Shown here: positions 51,713 to 61,407 of the stretch, in pieces
How positions within the stretch are numbered: the first letter of the stretch is position 1
How the letters are laid out: each line of letters begins with the position of its first letter
Assembly: GCF_010671565.1 (NCBI RefSeq)
Contig: NZ_JAABOQ010000007.1
Location: 1 to 64,000 of the forward strand
DNA length: 64,000 nt
Source of the DNA: Spongiivirga citrea
Lineage (GTDB): Bacteria > Bacteroidota > Bacteroidia > Flavobacteriales > Flavobacteriaceae
Direction: 5' to 3'
Notes under the pieces: model-generated
The model's input: only the letters and a program-made list of their open reading frames with translations
Told to the model about the DNA's origin: nothing
Database searches by the model: none
Position numbers and translations under genes: made by a program

Positions 51713-53473
51713 ATGAGCGCCATTATTGAATCAAATGAGATACTAGATCGTTTACCCAAGCATCTTAGTCAATTTATTAAACCACAGGAGTATTCAGATT
51801 ATTCGGCTATTGACCAAGCAGTTTGGCGCTATGTTATGCGCAAAAATGTTGACTATTTGAGTAAAGTAGCGCACTCTTCGTATTTGGAAGGGCTTCAAAA
51901 AACGGGGATTTCTATTGATCATATTCCCAATATGTACGGCATGAACCGTATTCTTAAGGAGATTGGTTGGGCTGCCGTTGCTGTTGATGGTTTTATTCCA
52001 CCGAGTGCTTTTATGGAATTTCAAGCCTATAATGTACTCGTCATTGCGTCAGACATTAGACAATTAGAACATATTGAATACACGCCTGCTCCCGATATTA
52101 TTCATGAAGGTGCGGGACACGCGCCTATTATTGCAAATCCGGAATATGCGGAATACTTAAGACGGTTTGGTGAGATAGGCTGTAAAGCAATAAGTAGTGG
52201 TAAGGATTATGAGTTATATGAAGCCGTTAGGCATTTAAGCATTATAAAAGAAGCACCAGGGACGCCACAAAACGAGATTGATGAAGCAGAGCAAAAGATT
52301 GAATATTTACAAAAAAATATGGGTGAGCCAAGTGAAATGGCCCTTATTCGAAATTTACACTGGTGGACGGTTGAATACGGATTAATCGGTGAAGTAGATG
52401 ATCCAAAAATATACGGCGCTGGACTTTTATCTTCCATAGGTGAAAGTGCTTGGTGCATGACAGACAAGGTTAAAAAAATACCATACACCAAGGAAGCCAC
52501 TTTTACAGAGTTCGACATTACGAAACCTCAGCCTCAACTATTTGTAACACCAGATTTTGCGCATTTAAGTCTTATTCTAGAGGAATTTGCAAACACTATG
52601 GCATTGCGAAAAGGTGGGCTTTCAGGAGTTAAAAAACTAATCACTTCCAAAGCACTTGGTACTATTGAATTAAGCACCGGATTACAAATCTCAGGAATCT
52701 TCAATAAAGTAATAGAAGACGATGGCAAACCCGTTTATATTCAAACAATTGGTGGCACAGCCCTCTCCTATCGTGAAAAAGAATTAGTAGGTCACGGAAC
52801 CAAAACACATGTTGACGGTTACGGAACAACAGTGGGCAAATTAAAAGGTATTAATCTAGCCATTGAAGATATGAGTCCGCGGGATTTAGATGCTTATGGG
52901 ATTTATGAAGGGAAACAGGTACATCTAACTTTTGAGGGTGGTGTTGAAGTAAAAGGTGAGATTATCACAGGAACTCGCAATCTTCAAGGTAAGATCATCT
53001 TAATCAGCTTTAAAAACTGCACTGTACTTTACAAGAGTGAAACCTTGTTTAAACCAGAATGGGGAGTTTATGACATGGCCGTTGGTAAAGAAATAGTTTC
53101 CGCTTTCTCTGGACCAGCCGACCTTAGTTCATTTGATTTAATGACACACTCCACTTCTTCCACTACCATAAAGACCAAAAAATCTCCTAAACGCAAAGAG
53201 CTTGAAATGCTATACCAACAAGTTCGTGATTTTAGAGAAGGTACAAATCAGACTATTTCTAGGCACAAAGTCTTCGAGCAAGCGGTAGAAAATCACCCAG
53301 AGGATTGGTTACTAAACATTGAACTTTTTGAGTTAGCATCCTCAAATGGCGATGCTGATTTTGCCGAAGAAATAAAACAACATTTAGAAACCGTTAAACA
53401 GGATCGACCAGAAGTTGGTCATTTAATTGATGGCGGTATCTCACTGATCGAATCTCAAAAAATAGCACAATAG
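51713..53473 (+). CDS. phhA: Phenylalanine 4-monooxygenase-like aromatic hydroxylase
   Basis: I start at the ATG at 51713 (MSAIIESNEILDRLPKHL) and reject a TTG at 51662. The 586-residue protein contains the biopterin-dependent aromatic amino acid hydroxylase core with the iron ligands His131 and His136 (IIHEGAGHAPII) and Glu221 (WWTVEYGLIGE). It converts phenylalanine to tyrosine. The core ends around 300; the remaining 280 residues are a C-terminal extension with a beta-rich domain (about 320-460) and a helical end (LEMLYQQVRDFREGTN) that simple bacterial enzymes lack. A rhodanese gene follows 1 bp later. Confidence 0.9.
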   Translation: MSAIIESNEILDRLPKHLSQFIKPQEYSDYSAIDQAVWRYVMRKNVDYLSKVAHSSYLEGLQKTGISIDHIPNMYGMNRILKEIGWAAVAVDGFIPPSAFMEFQAYNVLVIASDIRQLEHIEYTPAPDIIHEGAGHAPIIANPEYAEYLRRFGEIGCKAISSGKDYELYEAVRHLSIIKEAPGTPQNEIDEAEQKIEYLQKNMGEPSEMALIRNLHWWTVEYGLIGEVDDPKIYGAGLLSSIGESAWCMTDKVKKIPYTKEATFTEFDITKPQPQLFVTPDFAHLSLILEEFANTMALRKGGLSGVKKLITSKALGTIELSTGLQISGIFNKVIEDDGKPVYIQTIGGTALSYREKELVGHGTKTHVDGYGTTVGKLKGINLAIEDMSPRDLDAYGIYEGKQVHLTFEGGVEVKGEIITGTRNLQGKIILISFKNCTVLYKSETLFKPEWGVYDMAVGKEIVSAFSGPADLSSFDLMTHSTSSTTIKTKKSPKRKELEMLYQQVRDFREGTNQTISRHKVFEQAVENHPEDWLLNIELFELASSNGDADFAEEIKQHLETVKQDRPEVGHLIDGGISLIESQKIAQ

Positions 53474-53474
53474 A

Positions 53475-53792
53475 ATGGGAATGTTAAGCCTTATTTTCGG
53501 GTCTAAAAAGGAAAAAGAAAAGTTAAAGCAATTCCTGACTCAAAAACATATTATTATTGATGTACGTACAGAAAATGAATACAAGATAGACCACATCAAA
53601 CAAGCAATTCACATCCCGCTTGGTGAACTTGGTAACCATCTCGAAAAGATCAAGTCGCATAAAAAACCTGTAGTAGTCTATTGCCAAAGTGGCGTTAGAA
53701 GTGCTGCTGGAGTTGGTTTACTAAGGAAGAATGGTATTGATGCTGTTAACGGTGGTGGGTTACGCAAACTACAAAAGACATTACAGGCTTAA
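53475..53792 (+). CDS. Single-domain rhodanese
   Basis: The 105-residue protein has the rhodanese fold with the active-site Cys in VVYCQSGVRSA and the opening IDVRTENEYKIDHIKQAIHIPLGEL. It transfers sulfane sulfur or has a related role in the cytoplasm. It follows phhA by 1 bp and overlaps the next open frame by 62 bp. Confidence 0.9.
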   Translation: MGMLSLIFGSKKEKEKLKQFLTQKHIIIDVRTENEYKIDHIKQAIHIPLGELGNHLEKIKSHKKPVVVYCQSGVRSAAGVGLLRKNGIDAVNGGGLRKLQKTLQA

Positions 53793-54624
53793 TACTTTAT
53801 ATCTTAAAACTACCATACTGAAAGGCTTCCTAAAAATCCTACTTCATCTTTTAGTCGTTATTGTACTTACTATAGTAACGCAAGTTGGCGGAATTATTTA
53901 TTTGATTGCGATACTTTCAATAAAAAGAAGATCAACTAAACGACGATTAAAAAAAGTCGCTCTATTTTGTGGATTATATTTTTTAACCACATTTTTATTA
54001 GTACCAGTTTTAGCACCTCTTTTTGGTCGAGAGAAAATTGCGGAGTCAAAAACTGTAAAGGCGCACTCTTTCTTTTATAAACTTGCCAACAGAAACTATG
54101 TCGAGCCTGAATTGAACAAGATCATTTTTCAAGTTGCTAATGAGTTAAATCAAAAGCATCCTGAATTGCAGTTTGTCTACCTCGATGCCAATTTTCCTTT
54201 TATAGATGGCTTTCCACTGCTGCCACATCTAAGTCATAATGATGGTAAAAAGATTGATATTAGTTTGGTGTATGAAACGAAAGAAAAGATCCTTTCAAAT
54301 AAAAAGAAATCAATCAGCGGATATGGGACATATGCTGCACCAGAACAAAATGAATACGATCAAATAGCAGTTTGCAAAAACAAAGGGAATTGGCAGTATG
54401 ATTTCCCGAAATATCTAACTTTTGGAACCATAAATGATGACCTGATTCTTTCAAAAAATGGAACACGGTATCTTGCAAATAGTATTTTAAAACAAAAACA
54501 AGTCGGAAAACTATTTATAGAACCTCATTTAAAACAACGGCTTAAATTGAACAATAGTAAAGTTCGTTTTCATGGTTGTCAAGCAGTGCGGCATGACGAC
54601 CATATTCACTTTCAATTGAAGTAA
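53731..54624 (+). CDS. Membrane-anchored LAS-type peptidase-like protein
   Basis: The frame (297 residues) has hydrophobic segments (about 30-60 and 70-92) and a C-terminal domain with HLSHNDGKKIDI and HDDHIHFQL, the His/Asp and His-x-His pattern of LAS metallopeptidases (murein endopeptidase MepA and M15 type). Cys in FHGCQAVRH is notable. The start is unclear: the ATG at 53731 lies inside the rhodanese gene, and no ATG follows; GTG codons (53752) or a CTG (53818) are alternatives. It is the third gene of the phhA run. Confidence 0.6.
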   Translation: MVLMLLTVVGYANYKRHYRLNTLYLKTTILKGFLKILLHLLVVIVLTIVTQVGGIIYLIAILSIKRRSTKRRLKKVALFCGLYFLTTFLLVPVLAPLFGREKIAESKTVKAHSFFYKLANRNYVEPELNKIIFQVANELNQKHPELQFVYLDANFPFIDGFPLLPHLSHNDGKKIDISLVYETKEKILSNKKKSISGYGTYAAPEQNEYDQIAVCKNKGNWQYDFPKYLTFGTINDDLILSKNGTRYLANSILKQKQVGKLFIEPHLKQRLKLNNSKVRFHGCQAVRHDDHIHFQLK

Positions 54625-55245
54625 TTAATCTAGTAAAACTGATCCTTTTGTCAGCTTATACTTCTTATCAACTGACTCATCATACTCCAACGTCCACCCC
54701 ATTGAATTTGTAATTATATAAAACTTCGAAAGCTCACTAATTAATCGATTTTTAGCGTTTGTTGTAATAGTGGAGTTTTCAATTTTTTCTTTAAAATCTA
54801 CTCGTACTTTTTCCTGGATTTTATTGTAATCATCTCCTGTAAACGGATTGAAGACACTTTGATCGATATTATAAAACTCAATTTTTGGGTTAATGGTTAT
54901 CTCTTCATCTGGAATAGCCGTAATTCTGATGATTTTTAAATCTTCATCAAACTCATAAGTCAGTTTACTGAGGTCGTAGGCAACTGCAACATCAGCATTA
55001 ATAATGACAAGTGCTTTCTTTTCAAATGTCATTAAATCTCCCCATGAAGATTTTGCATCAGCATAGTTATATACTTCTGAAAAATGACCCTCAGTAACAA
55101 TTAATTTGCCCACATTGGTTAGCTGTTCTTGTATAAGCTGAGTGCCTTTAAAAACGGTTTGCTGTTCTTCTTTTTGATGTTGGCAGTATTGAAAAAATAG
55201 TAATAAGGTTAAAGTGATAATAATTCCAAAAAGTACTTTCCGCAT
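54625..55245 (-). CDS. DUF4230-family exported protein
   Basis: The 206-residue protein has an N-terminal membrane anchor or signal (about 5-20) and a DUF4230 domain with VVTEGHFSEVYNYAD-type and YDLSKLTYEFDEDLKIIRITAIPDEEI segments (about 80-120). The family is widespread and of unknown function. The stop abuts the convergent LAS-peptidase stop directly (54624/54625). Confidence 0.85.
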   Translation of the reverse strand: MRKVLFGIIITLTLLLFFQYCQHQKEEQQTVFKGTQLIQEQLTNVGKLIVTEGHFSEVYNYADAKSSWGDLMTFEKKALVIINADVAVAYDLSKLTYEFDEDLKIIRITAIPDEEITINPKIEFYNIDQSVFNPFTGDDYNKIQEKVRVDFKEKIENSTITTNAKNRLISELSKFYIITNSMGWTLEYDESVDKKYKLTKGSVLLD

Positions 55246-55299
55246 GGTGTAGGATTTGCAGAAAGTTAAGGATAAAATTTTGGTTTAATGGTAAAAAGC

Positions 55300-56253
55300 C
55301 TAGAACTGCATATGCGGATATTGTTGTACCAGAACACCAATATCTGATTGTAATTTAGCCTTAAATCGCATGGATGCGTCACTCGACTCATTAAATGATC
55401 GATGCGCTAAACCTTTTTGAACGCTCTCCACTTTTTTCATTGTGGCAGATGCATTTTCATCAATCCAAACCTGTTGAAATTTTTCCCAGATATAATCAAT
55501 AGCTAACTTGTTGGGATGGATCATATCCTCGGTATAAAATCGGTAGTCTCGAAGCTCATCCATCATTAGTTCATAGGACGGAAAATAATTTAAATTGTTT
55601 TGTGGCGAACGATGTATTAACTCGTGTATGGCTGCAACTAAATGCGATTTGCTTCTAGTATTTTCAACAAAGCCATCTTTTAAATGACGGACAGGTGAAA
55701 CAGTAAATAAAACTACTGCTTTTTGGTTTAGATGATGAATAAGTTGAACCACCGTTTGCAAACTGCTTAGGATTTCAGATACCGACAATAACTTTTTATC
55801 AAATTCTTGTTGTGGAATTTTATGGCAATTGGCAACAATATGATTGGTTTGTTTTAATTGATATACCCAGGCTGTACCCAAGGTTAAAATGACATGAGAT
55901 GCATTGGTCAATTGGTCGCGCGTCTGACCTAATCCGGCATTTAGGCCGTTAAGTAATTCTTCCTTTTTGAGACTGCTTAAACCAGAATGCGCATCAAACG
56001 AATGCCATAACTCATTGTATTGAAATACATCATCACTTGTATACTGAACGTCACCTACAGCATTCGCAATTAAATTTTCAATCACTACAGGATTAAATAA
56101 AATACCAAACGGATTTTGCACTGATCGAAACTTGAAATAGGAAAGTTTGTTCCCGATATTTTCAACAAAACAAGACCCAATTAATAGTACCTTGGAGTCA
56201 TAATCGATTTGATTATTGGATTTTGAAAGTGGTATTTTGGTTTGTAGTTGCAT
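55300..56253 (-). CDS. GSCFA-domain protein
   Basis: The 317-residue protein begins with the GSCFA signature: KVLLIGSCFVENIG (about 22-35), followed by NPFGILFNPVVIENL (about 46-60). The family looks like an SGNH/GDSL-type hydrolase, with Ser in GSCF and catalytic candidates in PVRHLKDGF and DMIHPNKLA. Substrate unknown. It lies 41 bp after alaS across a REP-like palindrome and 54 bp before the DUF4230 gene. Confidence 0.9.
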   Translation of the reverse strand: MQLQTKIPLSKSNNQIDYDSKVLLIGSCFVENIGNKLSYFKFRSVQNPFGILFNPVVIENLIANAVGDVQYTSDDVFQYNELWHSFDAHSGLSSLKKEELLNGLNAGLGQTRDQLTNASHVILTLGTAWVYQLKQTNHIVANCHKIPQQEFDKKLLSVSEILSSLQTVVQLIHHLNQKAVVLFTVSPVRHLKDGFVENTRSKSHLVAAIHELIHRSPQNNLNYFPSYELMMDELRDYRFYTEDMIHPNKLAIDYIWEKFQQVWIDENASATMKKVESVQKGLAHRSFNESSDASMRFKAKLQSDIGVLVQQYPHMQF

Positions 56254-56256
56254 TTG

Positions 56257-56290
56257 CCCTCACCCCAACCCTCTCCCACAGGAGAGGGAG
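56257..56290. repeat. REP-like palindrome 3
   Basis: CCCTCACCCCAACCCTCTCC, CACA, GGAGAGGG: the 8-bp stem is perfect. The left arm matches the element at 35406 over about 20 bases. It lies between alaS and the GSCFA gene. Confidence 0.65.
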
Positions 56291-56294
56291 TGAA

Positions 56295-58910
56295 TTATTT
56301 AATAAAGTCTTTTGCCTTTGATAATGCTTCATCAATCCCTTCAGGATTCTTTCCGCCTGCAGTTGCAAAAAATGGCTGGCCGCCGCCGCCACCTTGAATG
56401 TATTTACCAAGCTCACGAACAATTTGTCCCGCGTTTAGCGACTTTTCTTCAACTAGGTTCTTAGAAACGTAACAACTTAAGATCGCTTTTCCACCAGCAT
56501 CTGATCCAAACACAGCGAAAAGATTATCAATCTCATTTCCTAGTTCAAAACAAAGATCTTTTATACCTCCTGCATCTAGGTTAAGTTTTTTAGACACAAA
56601 ATTGATGTCTCCTATTTGCTCCACTTCATTTTTAAGCTCGCCTTTTACATTTTTCGCCTTGTCTTTGAGTAACTGCTCGATTTGCTTTTTCAAATTTGCA
56701 TTTTCTTCTTGAAGACTCACTACTGCCTTAAGTGGCTCTTTATTATTTTTTAGAGTCGCCTTTACTTCATTAAACTTAGCTGTTTCAGTTGCAAAATACT
56801 CCTTAGCGGCATCTTTGGTAATAGCTTCAATTCTTCGAATTCCGGCAGCTACCGAACTTTCTGAAGTAATAATAAAATGCCATATTTCGTTGGTGTTTTG
56901 CACATGTGTACCGCCACATAATTCCATACTTTCACCAAAACGAATTGCTCTTACCACATCACCATATTTTTCACCAAAAAGTGCTATTGCTCCTTTTTCT
57001 ATCGCTTCTTGATACGGCATAGCCCGGTTCTCTTCTAAACTAATCGAATCGTTAATTCTTGCATTTACAAAGTCCTCGATTTGTTTTAATTCATCAGTAG
57101 TGACTTTAGAAAAATGAGAGAAATCAAAGCGTAGGTAACCAGAGTGTACCATACTCCCTTTTTGCTCGACATGCTCTCCTAAAATAGTACGAAGCGCCTG
57201 ATGCATTAAATGCGTTGCGGTATGATTGCTTGCTGTTCGTTGACGCTGGTGTTCATCAACCACTGCCTTAAATGAATCATTTACATTGGTAGGCAAACTC
57301 TCGGTTATATGAATAACTAGGTTGTTTTCTTTCTTGGTGTCTACAATATAAGTAACATCTCCGTTAGACGATTCTAAATATCCTTTATCACCAACTTGAC
57401 CACCACCTTCAGGATAAAAAGGAGTTAGGTTAAAAACTAACTGGTATTGTGTTCCAGACTTTTTACTCTCGACTTTACGATAGCGAGCGATTCTGACATC
57501 AGCTTTCAAATAATCGTAACCGATAAATTCTTGATTGGTGTCATCTAATAATTCTTGCCAATCGTCGGTTTGCACTTCACTAGCACTTCGGCTTCGCTGA
57601 CGCTGCTTTTCTAAGGCTTCAGTAAAACCTTTCATATCAACCGTCATCCCATTTTCTCTAGCGATAAGCTCCGTTAAATCAATAGGAAATCCATAGGTGT
57701 CATATAGTTCAAATGCCTTATCACCATCAATTTCTTTTCCTTTATTAACTTTAATCACCGTGTCAAGCAAACCTAAACCTTGATCGAGCGTTCTTAAGAA
57801 CGATTGCTCTTCTTCGCGAATCACATTTTCGATCAAATTTTTCTGGGATTTCAACTCAGGAAAAGCTTTGCCCATTTGATTACTAAGCGTATTGACTAAC
57901 TTATAAATGAATGCCTCTTTAGTATCTAAAAACGTAAAACCGTAACGAATGGCTCTTCGTAAAATTCTTCGAATTACGTAACCTGCACCGGTATTACTCG
58001 GCAACTGGCCGTCGGCTATTGAAAATGCAACTGCGCGAACATGATCGGCAATTACGCGAATTGCTATATCGGTCTTTTCATCAAGGTCGTATTTGGTTTC
58101 AGTGATTGTTTCTATCTCACGAATAAGCGGGGTAAAAACATCGGTGTCATAATTAGACTTAACACCTTGCAGCACCATACAAAGACGCTCAAAGCCCATT
58201 CCGGTATCGATATGCTTTGCTGGTAATTCTTCTAAACTACCATTTGCTTTTCGATTGTATTGCATAAATACCAAGTTCCAGATCTCAACCACCAAGGGAT
58301 GATCTTGGTTAACTAAGTCTTTTCCAGGCACCTTTGCTTTTTCTTCGTCGCTACGAATATCAACATGAATCTCGGAACATGGCCCACAAGGTCCTTGATC
58401 ACCCATCTCCCAGAAATTATCTTTTTTATTTCCCATAATTATTCGATCCTCAGGCACAATGGCCTTCCACAAATCGAAAGCTTCGGCATCCATTTTCAAA
58501 TTATCTGCATCAGCACTTCCTTCAAAAACAGACACATATAAACTATCCTTATCTACTTTATACACTTCGGTAAGTAATTCCCATGCCCATTGAATTGCCT
58601 CTTTTTTGAAATAATCACCAAAACTCCAATTACCCAGCATTTCGAACATGGTATGGTGATAGGTATCCATACCTACTTCTTCAAGATCATTGTGCTTACC
58701 AGAAACACGAAGACATTTTTGGGTGTCGGCCGCGCGATTACTTTTGGGTTTTGAATTGCCTAGAAAGTATTCTTTAAACTGATTCATCCCTGCGTTGGTA
58801 AACATCAAGGTAGGATCATTCTTCATCACCATTGGAGCCGATGGCACTATAGCATGCTGTTTATCTTGAAAAAATTGTAAAAACTGAGCTCTTACATCTT
58901 GTGACTTCAT
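56295..58910 (-). CDS. alaS: Alanine--tRNA ligase
   Basis: I start at the ATG at 58910 ([14 protein letters not shown]), giving 871 residues, the usual length; the upstream ATG at 58991 adds 27 unrelated residues. The enzyme charges tRNA-Ala. It has the class II core ([28 protein letters not shown]), the editing domain with the zinc site ([11 protein letters not shown] and CGGTHV) and the DHHA1 C-terminal domain ([14 protein letters not shown]). Its promoter is probably the TATTTTTG at 59019 on the minus strand. Confidence 0.97.
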   Translation of the reverse strand: MKSQDVRAQFLQFFQDKQHAIVPSAPMVMKNDPTLMFTNAGMNQFKEYFLGNSKPKSNRAADTQKCLRVSGKHNDLEEVGMDTYHHTMFEMLGNWSFGDYFKKEAIQWAWELLTEVYKVDKDSLYVSVFEGSADADNLKMDAEAFDLWKAIVPEDRIIMGNKKDNFWEMGDQGPCGPCSEIHVDIRSDEEKAKVPGKDLVNQDHPLVVEIWNLVFMQYNRKANGSLEELPAKHIDTGMGFERLCMVLQGVKSNYDTDVFTPLIREIETITETKYDLDEKTDIAIRVIADHVRAVAFSIADGQLPSNTGAGYVIRRILRRAIRYGFTFLDTKEAFIYKLVNTLSNQMGKAFPELKSQKNLIENVIREEEQSFLRTLDQGLGLLDTVIKVNKGKEIDGDKAFELYDTYGFPIDLTELIARENGMTVDMKGFTEALEKQRQRSRSASEVQTDDWQELLDDTNQEFIGYDYLKADVRIARYRKVESKKSGTQYQLVFNLTPFYPEGGGQVGDKGYLESSNGDVTYIVDTKKENNLVIHITESLPTNVNDSFKAVVDEHQRQRTASNHTATHLMHQALRTILGEHVEQKGSMVHSGYLRFDFSHFSKVTTDELKQIEDFVNARINDSISLEENRAMPYQEAIEKGAIALFGEKYGDVVRAIRFGESMELCGGTHVQNTNEIWHFIITSESSVAAGIRRIEAITKDAAKEYFATETAKFNEVKATLKNNKEPLKAVVSLQEENANLKKQIEQLLKDKAKNVKGELKNEVEQIGDINFVSKKLNLDAGGIKDLCFELGNEIDNLFAVFGSDAGGKAILSCYVSKNLVEEKSLNAGQIVRELGKYIQGGGGGQPFFATAGGKNPEGIDEALSKAKDFIK

Positions 58911-58937
58911 GGGCAATTTTCTTGGTTTTATACCGTT

Positions 58938-58969
58938 TTGTTGAAAACTCAAACATTTTTTTATCTTTG
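58938..58969 (+). promoter_or_regulatory. Promoter of the M23 peptidase operon
   Basis: TATCTTTG (58962-58969) with a TTG (58938-58940) 21 bp upstream. Its transcript (start near 58975) runs opposite to the leader of alaS. Confidence 0.65.
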
Positions 58970-59018
58970 TGAGAATAGGGAAGGGTTTCACCGTCTTTCG
59001 CCTTCACTAAGAATTGTG

Positions 59019-59026
59019 CAAAAATA
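59019..59026 (-). promoter_or_regulatory. Likely alaS -7 element
   Basis: TATTTTTG on the minus strand matches TAnnTTTG; the -33 block is only CTG at 20 bp. It gives alaS a leader of about 100 nt that overlaps the start of the M23 operon transcript. Confidence 0.45.
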
Positions 59027-59040
59027 GAATTTTTTGACTT

Positions 59041-60015
59041 ATGTCTCAGGTAAAATATTATTACGACCAAGACACCTTATCGTATAGAAAAATTGAACCA
59101 ACCAAGGGAAAAAAGGCTCGTAATATTGTCCTTTTTTTATTGTCGTCGGTACTTTTTGCATTCTTAGGTCTCACCTTATTGCTAAACACTAATCTTTTTA
59201 GAACTCCAAAAGAATTAACGCAAGCACGCGAGCTTAAAAATTTCGAGTTACAATACCAATTGATGAATCGTAAGATGAATCAAATGGAAAAAGTATTAGA
59301 GAATATCGCCGAACGCGATAACACTTTATATAGAGTTTACTTTGAAGCGAACCCAATACCTGAAGAACAGCGCAGAGCTGGTTTTGGTGGGATTAATCGT
59401 TATAAATCATTAGAAGGGTTTGACAATTCTGGTATGATCATTAATACCAGTAAACGTATTGATGTCCTGTCGAAGCAATTGGTAGTACAATCAAAAAGTT
59501 TAGATGAGATTAAATTATTGGCAGAGGATAAAGAAAAATTGTTATTAGCAATTCCTGCAATACAGCCAGTACAAAATAGAGACTTAAAAAGAATGGCATC
59601 TGGTTATGGTATGCGTATGCATCCCATCTTAAAATACCGCAAGATGCATAAAGGTATGGACTTTACTGCACCACGTGGAGCAGCAATTTATGCAACTGGA
59701 GATGGTGTTATAAAAAGAGCTGTGCGAAGTAGTACTTTTGGTAATTTAATTATTATCGATCATGGTTTTGGCTATGAGACTTACTACGCTCACCTTAGCA
59801 AGTATGAAGTTAAAAAAGGTCAGAAAGTGACCCGTGGAGATATCATAGGTTATGTAGGTAATACAGGTTTATCAGCAGGACCGCACCTTCATTACGAAGT
59901 GCACAAAAACGGAAAAGCTATTAACCCTATCAACTTTTATCACGCTGACCTTACTCCGGAAGAATATGAGATTATGTTAGGTAAGTCTGTGATAGAAAAT
60001 ATCTCATTAGATTAA
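59041..60015 (+). CDS. M23-family metallopeptidase
   Basis: The 324-residue protein has a short cytoplasmic N-terminus, a membrane segment (about 26-50), a coiled-coil (about 55-80) and a C-terminal M23 zinc peptidase domain (about 180-300) with GMRMHPILKYRKMHKGMDF (the zinc-binding His and Asp) and GPHLHYEV (the His-x-His). It should cut peptidoglycan cross-links at the inner-membrane/wall interface. It is the first gene of a five-gene run. Confidence 0.92.
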   Translation: MSQVKYYYDQDTLSYRKIEPTKGKKARNIVLFLLSSVLFAFLGLTLLLNTNLFRTPKELTQARELKNFELQYQLMNRKMNQMEKVLENIAERDNTLYRVYFEANPIPEEQRRAGFGGINRYKSLEGFDNSGMIINTSKRIDVLSKQLVVQSKSLDEIKLLAEDKEKLLLAIPAIQPVQNRDLKRMASGYGMRMHPILKYRKMHKGMDFTAPRGAAIYATGDGVIKRAVRSSTFGNLIIIDHGFGYETYYAHLSKYEVKKGQKVTRGDIIGYVGNTGLSAGPHLHYEVHKNGKAINPINFYHADLTPEEYEIMLGKSVIENISLD

Positions 60016-60344
60016 TGCACGTTGAACTTCCAGAGAAACGGTACTACAGTATTGGCGAGGTCGCCGAGGCTTTTAATGTGAATACTTCGTTAATCCGATT
60101 TTGGGAAAAAGAATTTGATGCCCTAAAGCCTAAGAAAAACGCAAAAGGCAACAGAAAATTTACCCCTGATGATATTAAGAATCTGCAGCTCATTTTTCAT
60201 TTAGTAAAAGAACGCGGTTTTACGCTCGAAGGCGCAAAGATTCATTTAAAAGAAGGCAAGAAAAAAACACTCAACAATTTTGAAATTATTAGGAAGCTCG
60301 AAAGCATCAAAGCAGAACTCGTCAAGATCAAAAGCCAACTCTAA
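60015..60344 (+). CDS. MerR-family regulator, short
   Basis: The 109-residue protein has the MerR helix-turn-helix at its N-terminus (YSIGEVAEAFNVNTSLIRFWEKEFDALKPKKNAKGNRKFTPDDI) and a short helical end without the usual effector-binding domain. It may act as a transcription factor dependent on dimerisation. The start ATG overlaps the stop of the M23 gene by one base (TAATG), a sign of translational coupling. Confidence 0.9.
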   Translation: MHVELPEKRYYSIGEVAEAFNVNTSLIRFWEKEFDALKPKKNAKGNRKFTPDDIKNLQLIFHLVKERGFTLEGAKIHLKEGKKKTLNNFEIIRKLESIKAELVKIKSQL

Positions 60345-60360
60345 CAAAAACTCTAGCGGT

Positions 60361-60963
60361 ATGAAAAAATGGATAATCCCTGTAGCAATTGTTCTAATTG
60401 TGGCGATATGGGGCTACAATGCCTATAAAGGATTTTACAATACAGGAATAGAATATCAAGAAGACGCAAAAACCAAATGGAGTAATGTTGAAAGTGCCTA
60501 CCAACGTCGAAGTGACCTTATTGGAAACTTGGTTAAAACGGTCCAAGGCGCTGCAGATTTTGAAAAAAGCACCTTAGAAAGTGTAATAAGCGCACGAGCA
60601 AAGGCGACGTCGGTAAATATAGACGCATCAAATCTTAATGCCGAAAATATGGCCCAATTTCAACAAGCACAGTCCGGTTTAACTTCGGCATTATCTAGAC
60701 TTTTGGTTACCGTAGAACGCTATCCTGATCTTAAGGCAAATCAAAACTTCAGAGAGCTTCAGTCACAGCTAGAAGGTACTGAAAATCGAATTAATGTAGC
60801 GAGGGATCGTTATAATGAGCAGGTTGGAGAATATGAAAAACACATCAATCGTTTTCCTAACAATATATTCGCAGGCTGGGTAGGTTTTGAACCTATGGAA
60901 CGTTATAAAGCTGATGCAGGAAGTGAAAAAGCGCCTGATGTAGAATTTGACTTCAAAAACTAA
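60361..60963 (+). CDS. lemA: LemA-family protein
   Basis: I start at the ATG at 60361 (MKKWIIPVAIVLIVAIWGY), giving 200 residues; an earlier ATG at 60280 would lie inside the MerR gene. It has a membrane anchor (about 4-22) and the LemA domain with VQGAADFEKSTLESV, ARAKAT, and a final FAGWVGFEP-type segment. LemA proteins are membrane-bound and found next to TPM-domain genes, as here. The function is not known with certainty. Confidence 0.9.
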   Translation: MKKWIIPVAIVLIVAIWGYNAYKGFYNTGIEYQEDAKTKWSNVESAYQRRSDLIGNLVKTVQGAADFEKSTLESVISARAKATSVNIDASNLNAENMAQFQQAQSGLTSALSRLLVTVERYPDLKANQNFRELQSQLEGTENRINVARDRYNEQVGEYEKHINRFPNNIFAGWVGFEPMERYKADAGSEKAPDVEFDFKN

Positions 60964-60965
60964 TC

Positions 60966-61406
60966 ATGTCACAGGTCGAATCATTTTTAACCACTAGCGA
61001 AGAGCAAGAGGTTATTGCTGCTATTCGACAGGCTGAGCGACATACTTCTGGTGAGATACGGGTACATCTCGAAAAATCATCTGGTGAATTGAAGGCATTT
61101 GACAGAGCTACCCTCCTTTTCCATCAACTTAAAATGGATAATACCAAAGAAGAAAACGGCGTGTTAATTTATGTAGCTGTTGAAGATCACACATTTTCTA
61201 TTTGTGGTGATAAGGGTATTGATAAGGTCGTTCCAAAAAATTTCTGGGAAAGTACCAAGAATACAATTCAAGAACATTTTGTAAAAGGAGAATTCAAACA
61301 GGGACTAATTAGTGGAATTTTATTAGCGGGTAAAGAATTATCTGCTCATTTTCCATGGGATGATAATGACATAGATGAGTTAACCAATGAAATCTCAAAA
61401 GGGTAG
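60966..61406 (+). CDS. TPM-domain protein 1
   Basis: The 146-residue protein has the TPM-domain core (EVIAAIRQAERHTSGEIRVHLEK, then NGVLIYVAVEDHTFSICGDKGIDKVVP). It has no signal peptide and is presumably cytoplasmic. It begins 2 bp after lemA. The TPM domain is known in photosystem repair (TLP18.3) and in many bacteria as a phosphatase-like domain. Confidence 0.85.
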   Translation: MSQVESFLTTSEEQEVIAAIRQAERHTSGEIRVHLEKSSGELKAFDRATLLFHQLKMDNTKEENGVLIYVAVEDHTFSICGDKGIDKVVPKNFWESTKNTIQEHFVKGEFKQGLISGILLAGKELSAHFPWDDNDIDELTNEISKG

Positions 61407-61407
61407 T

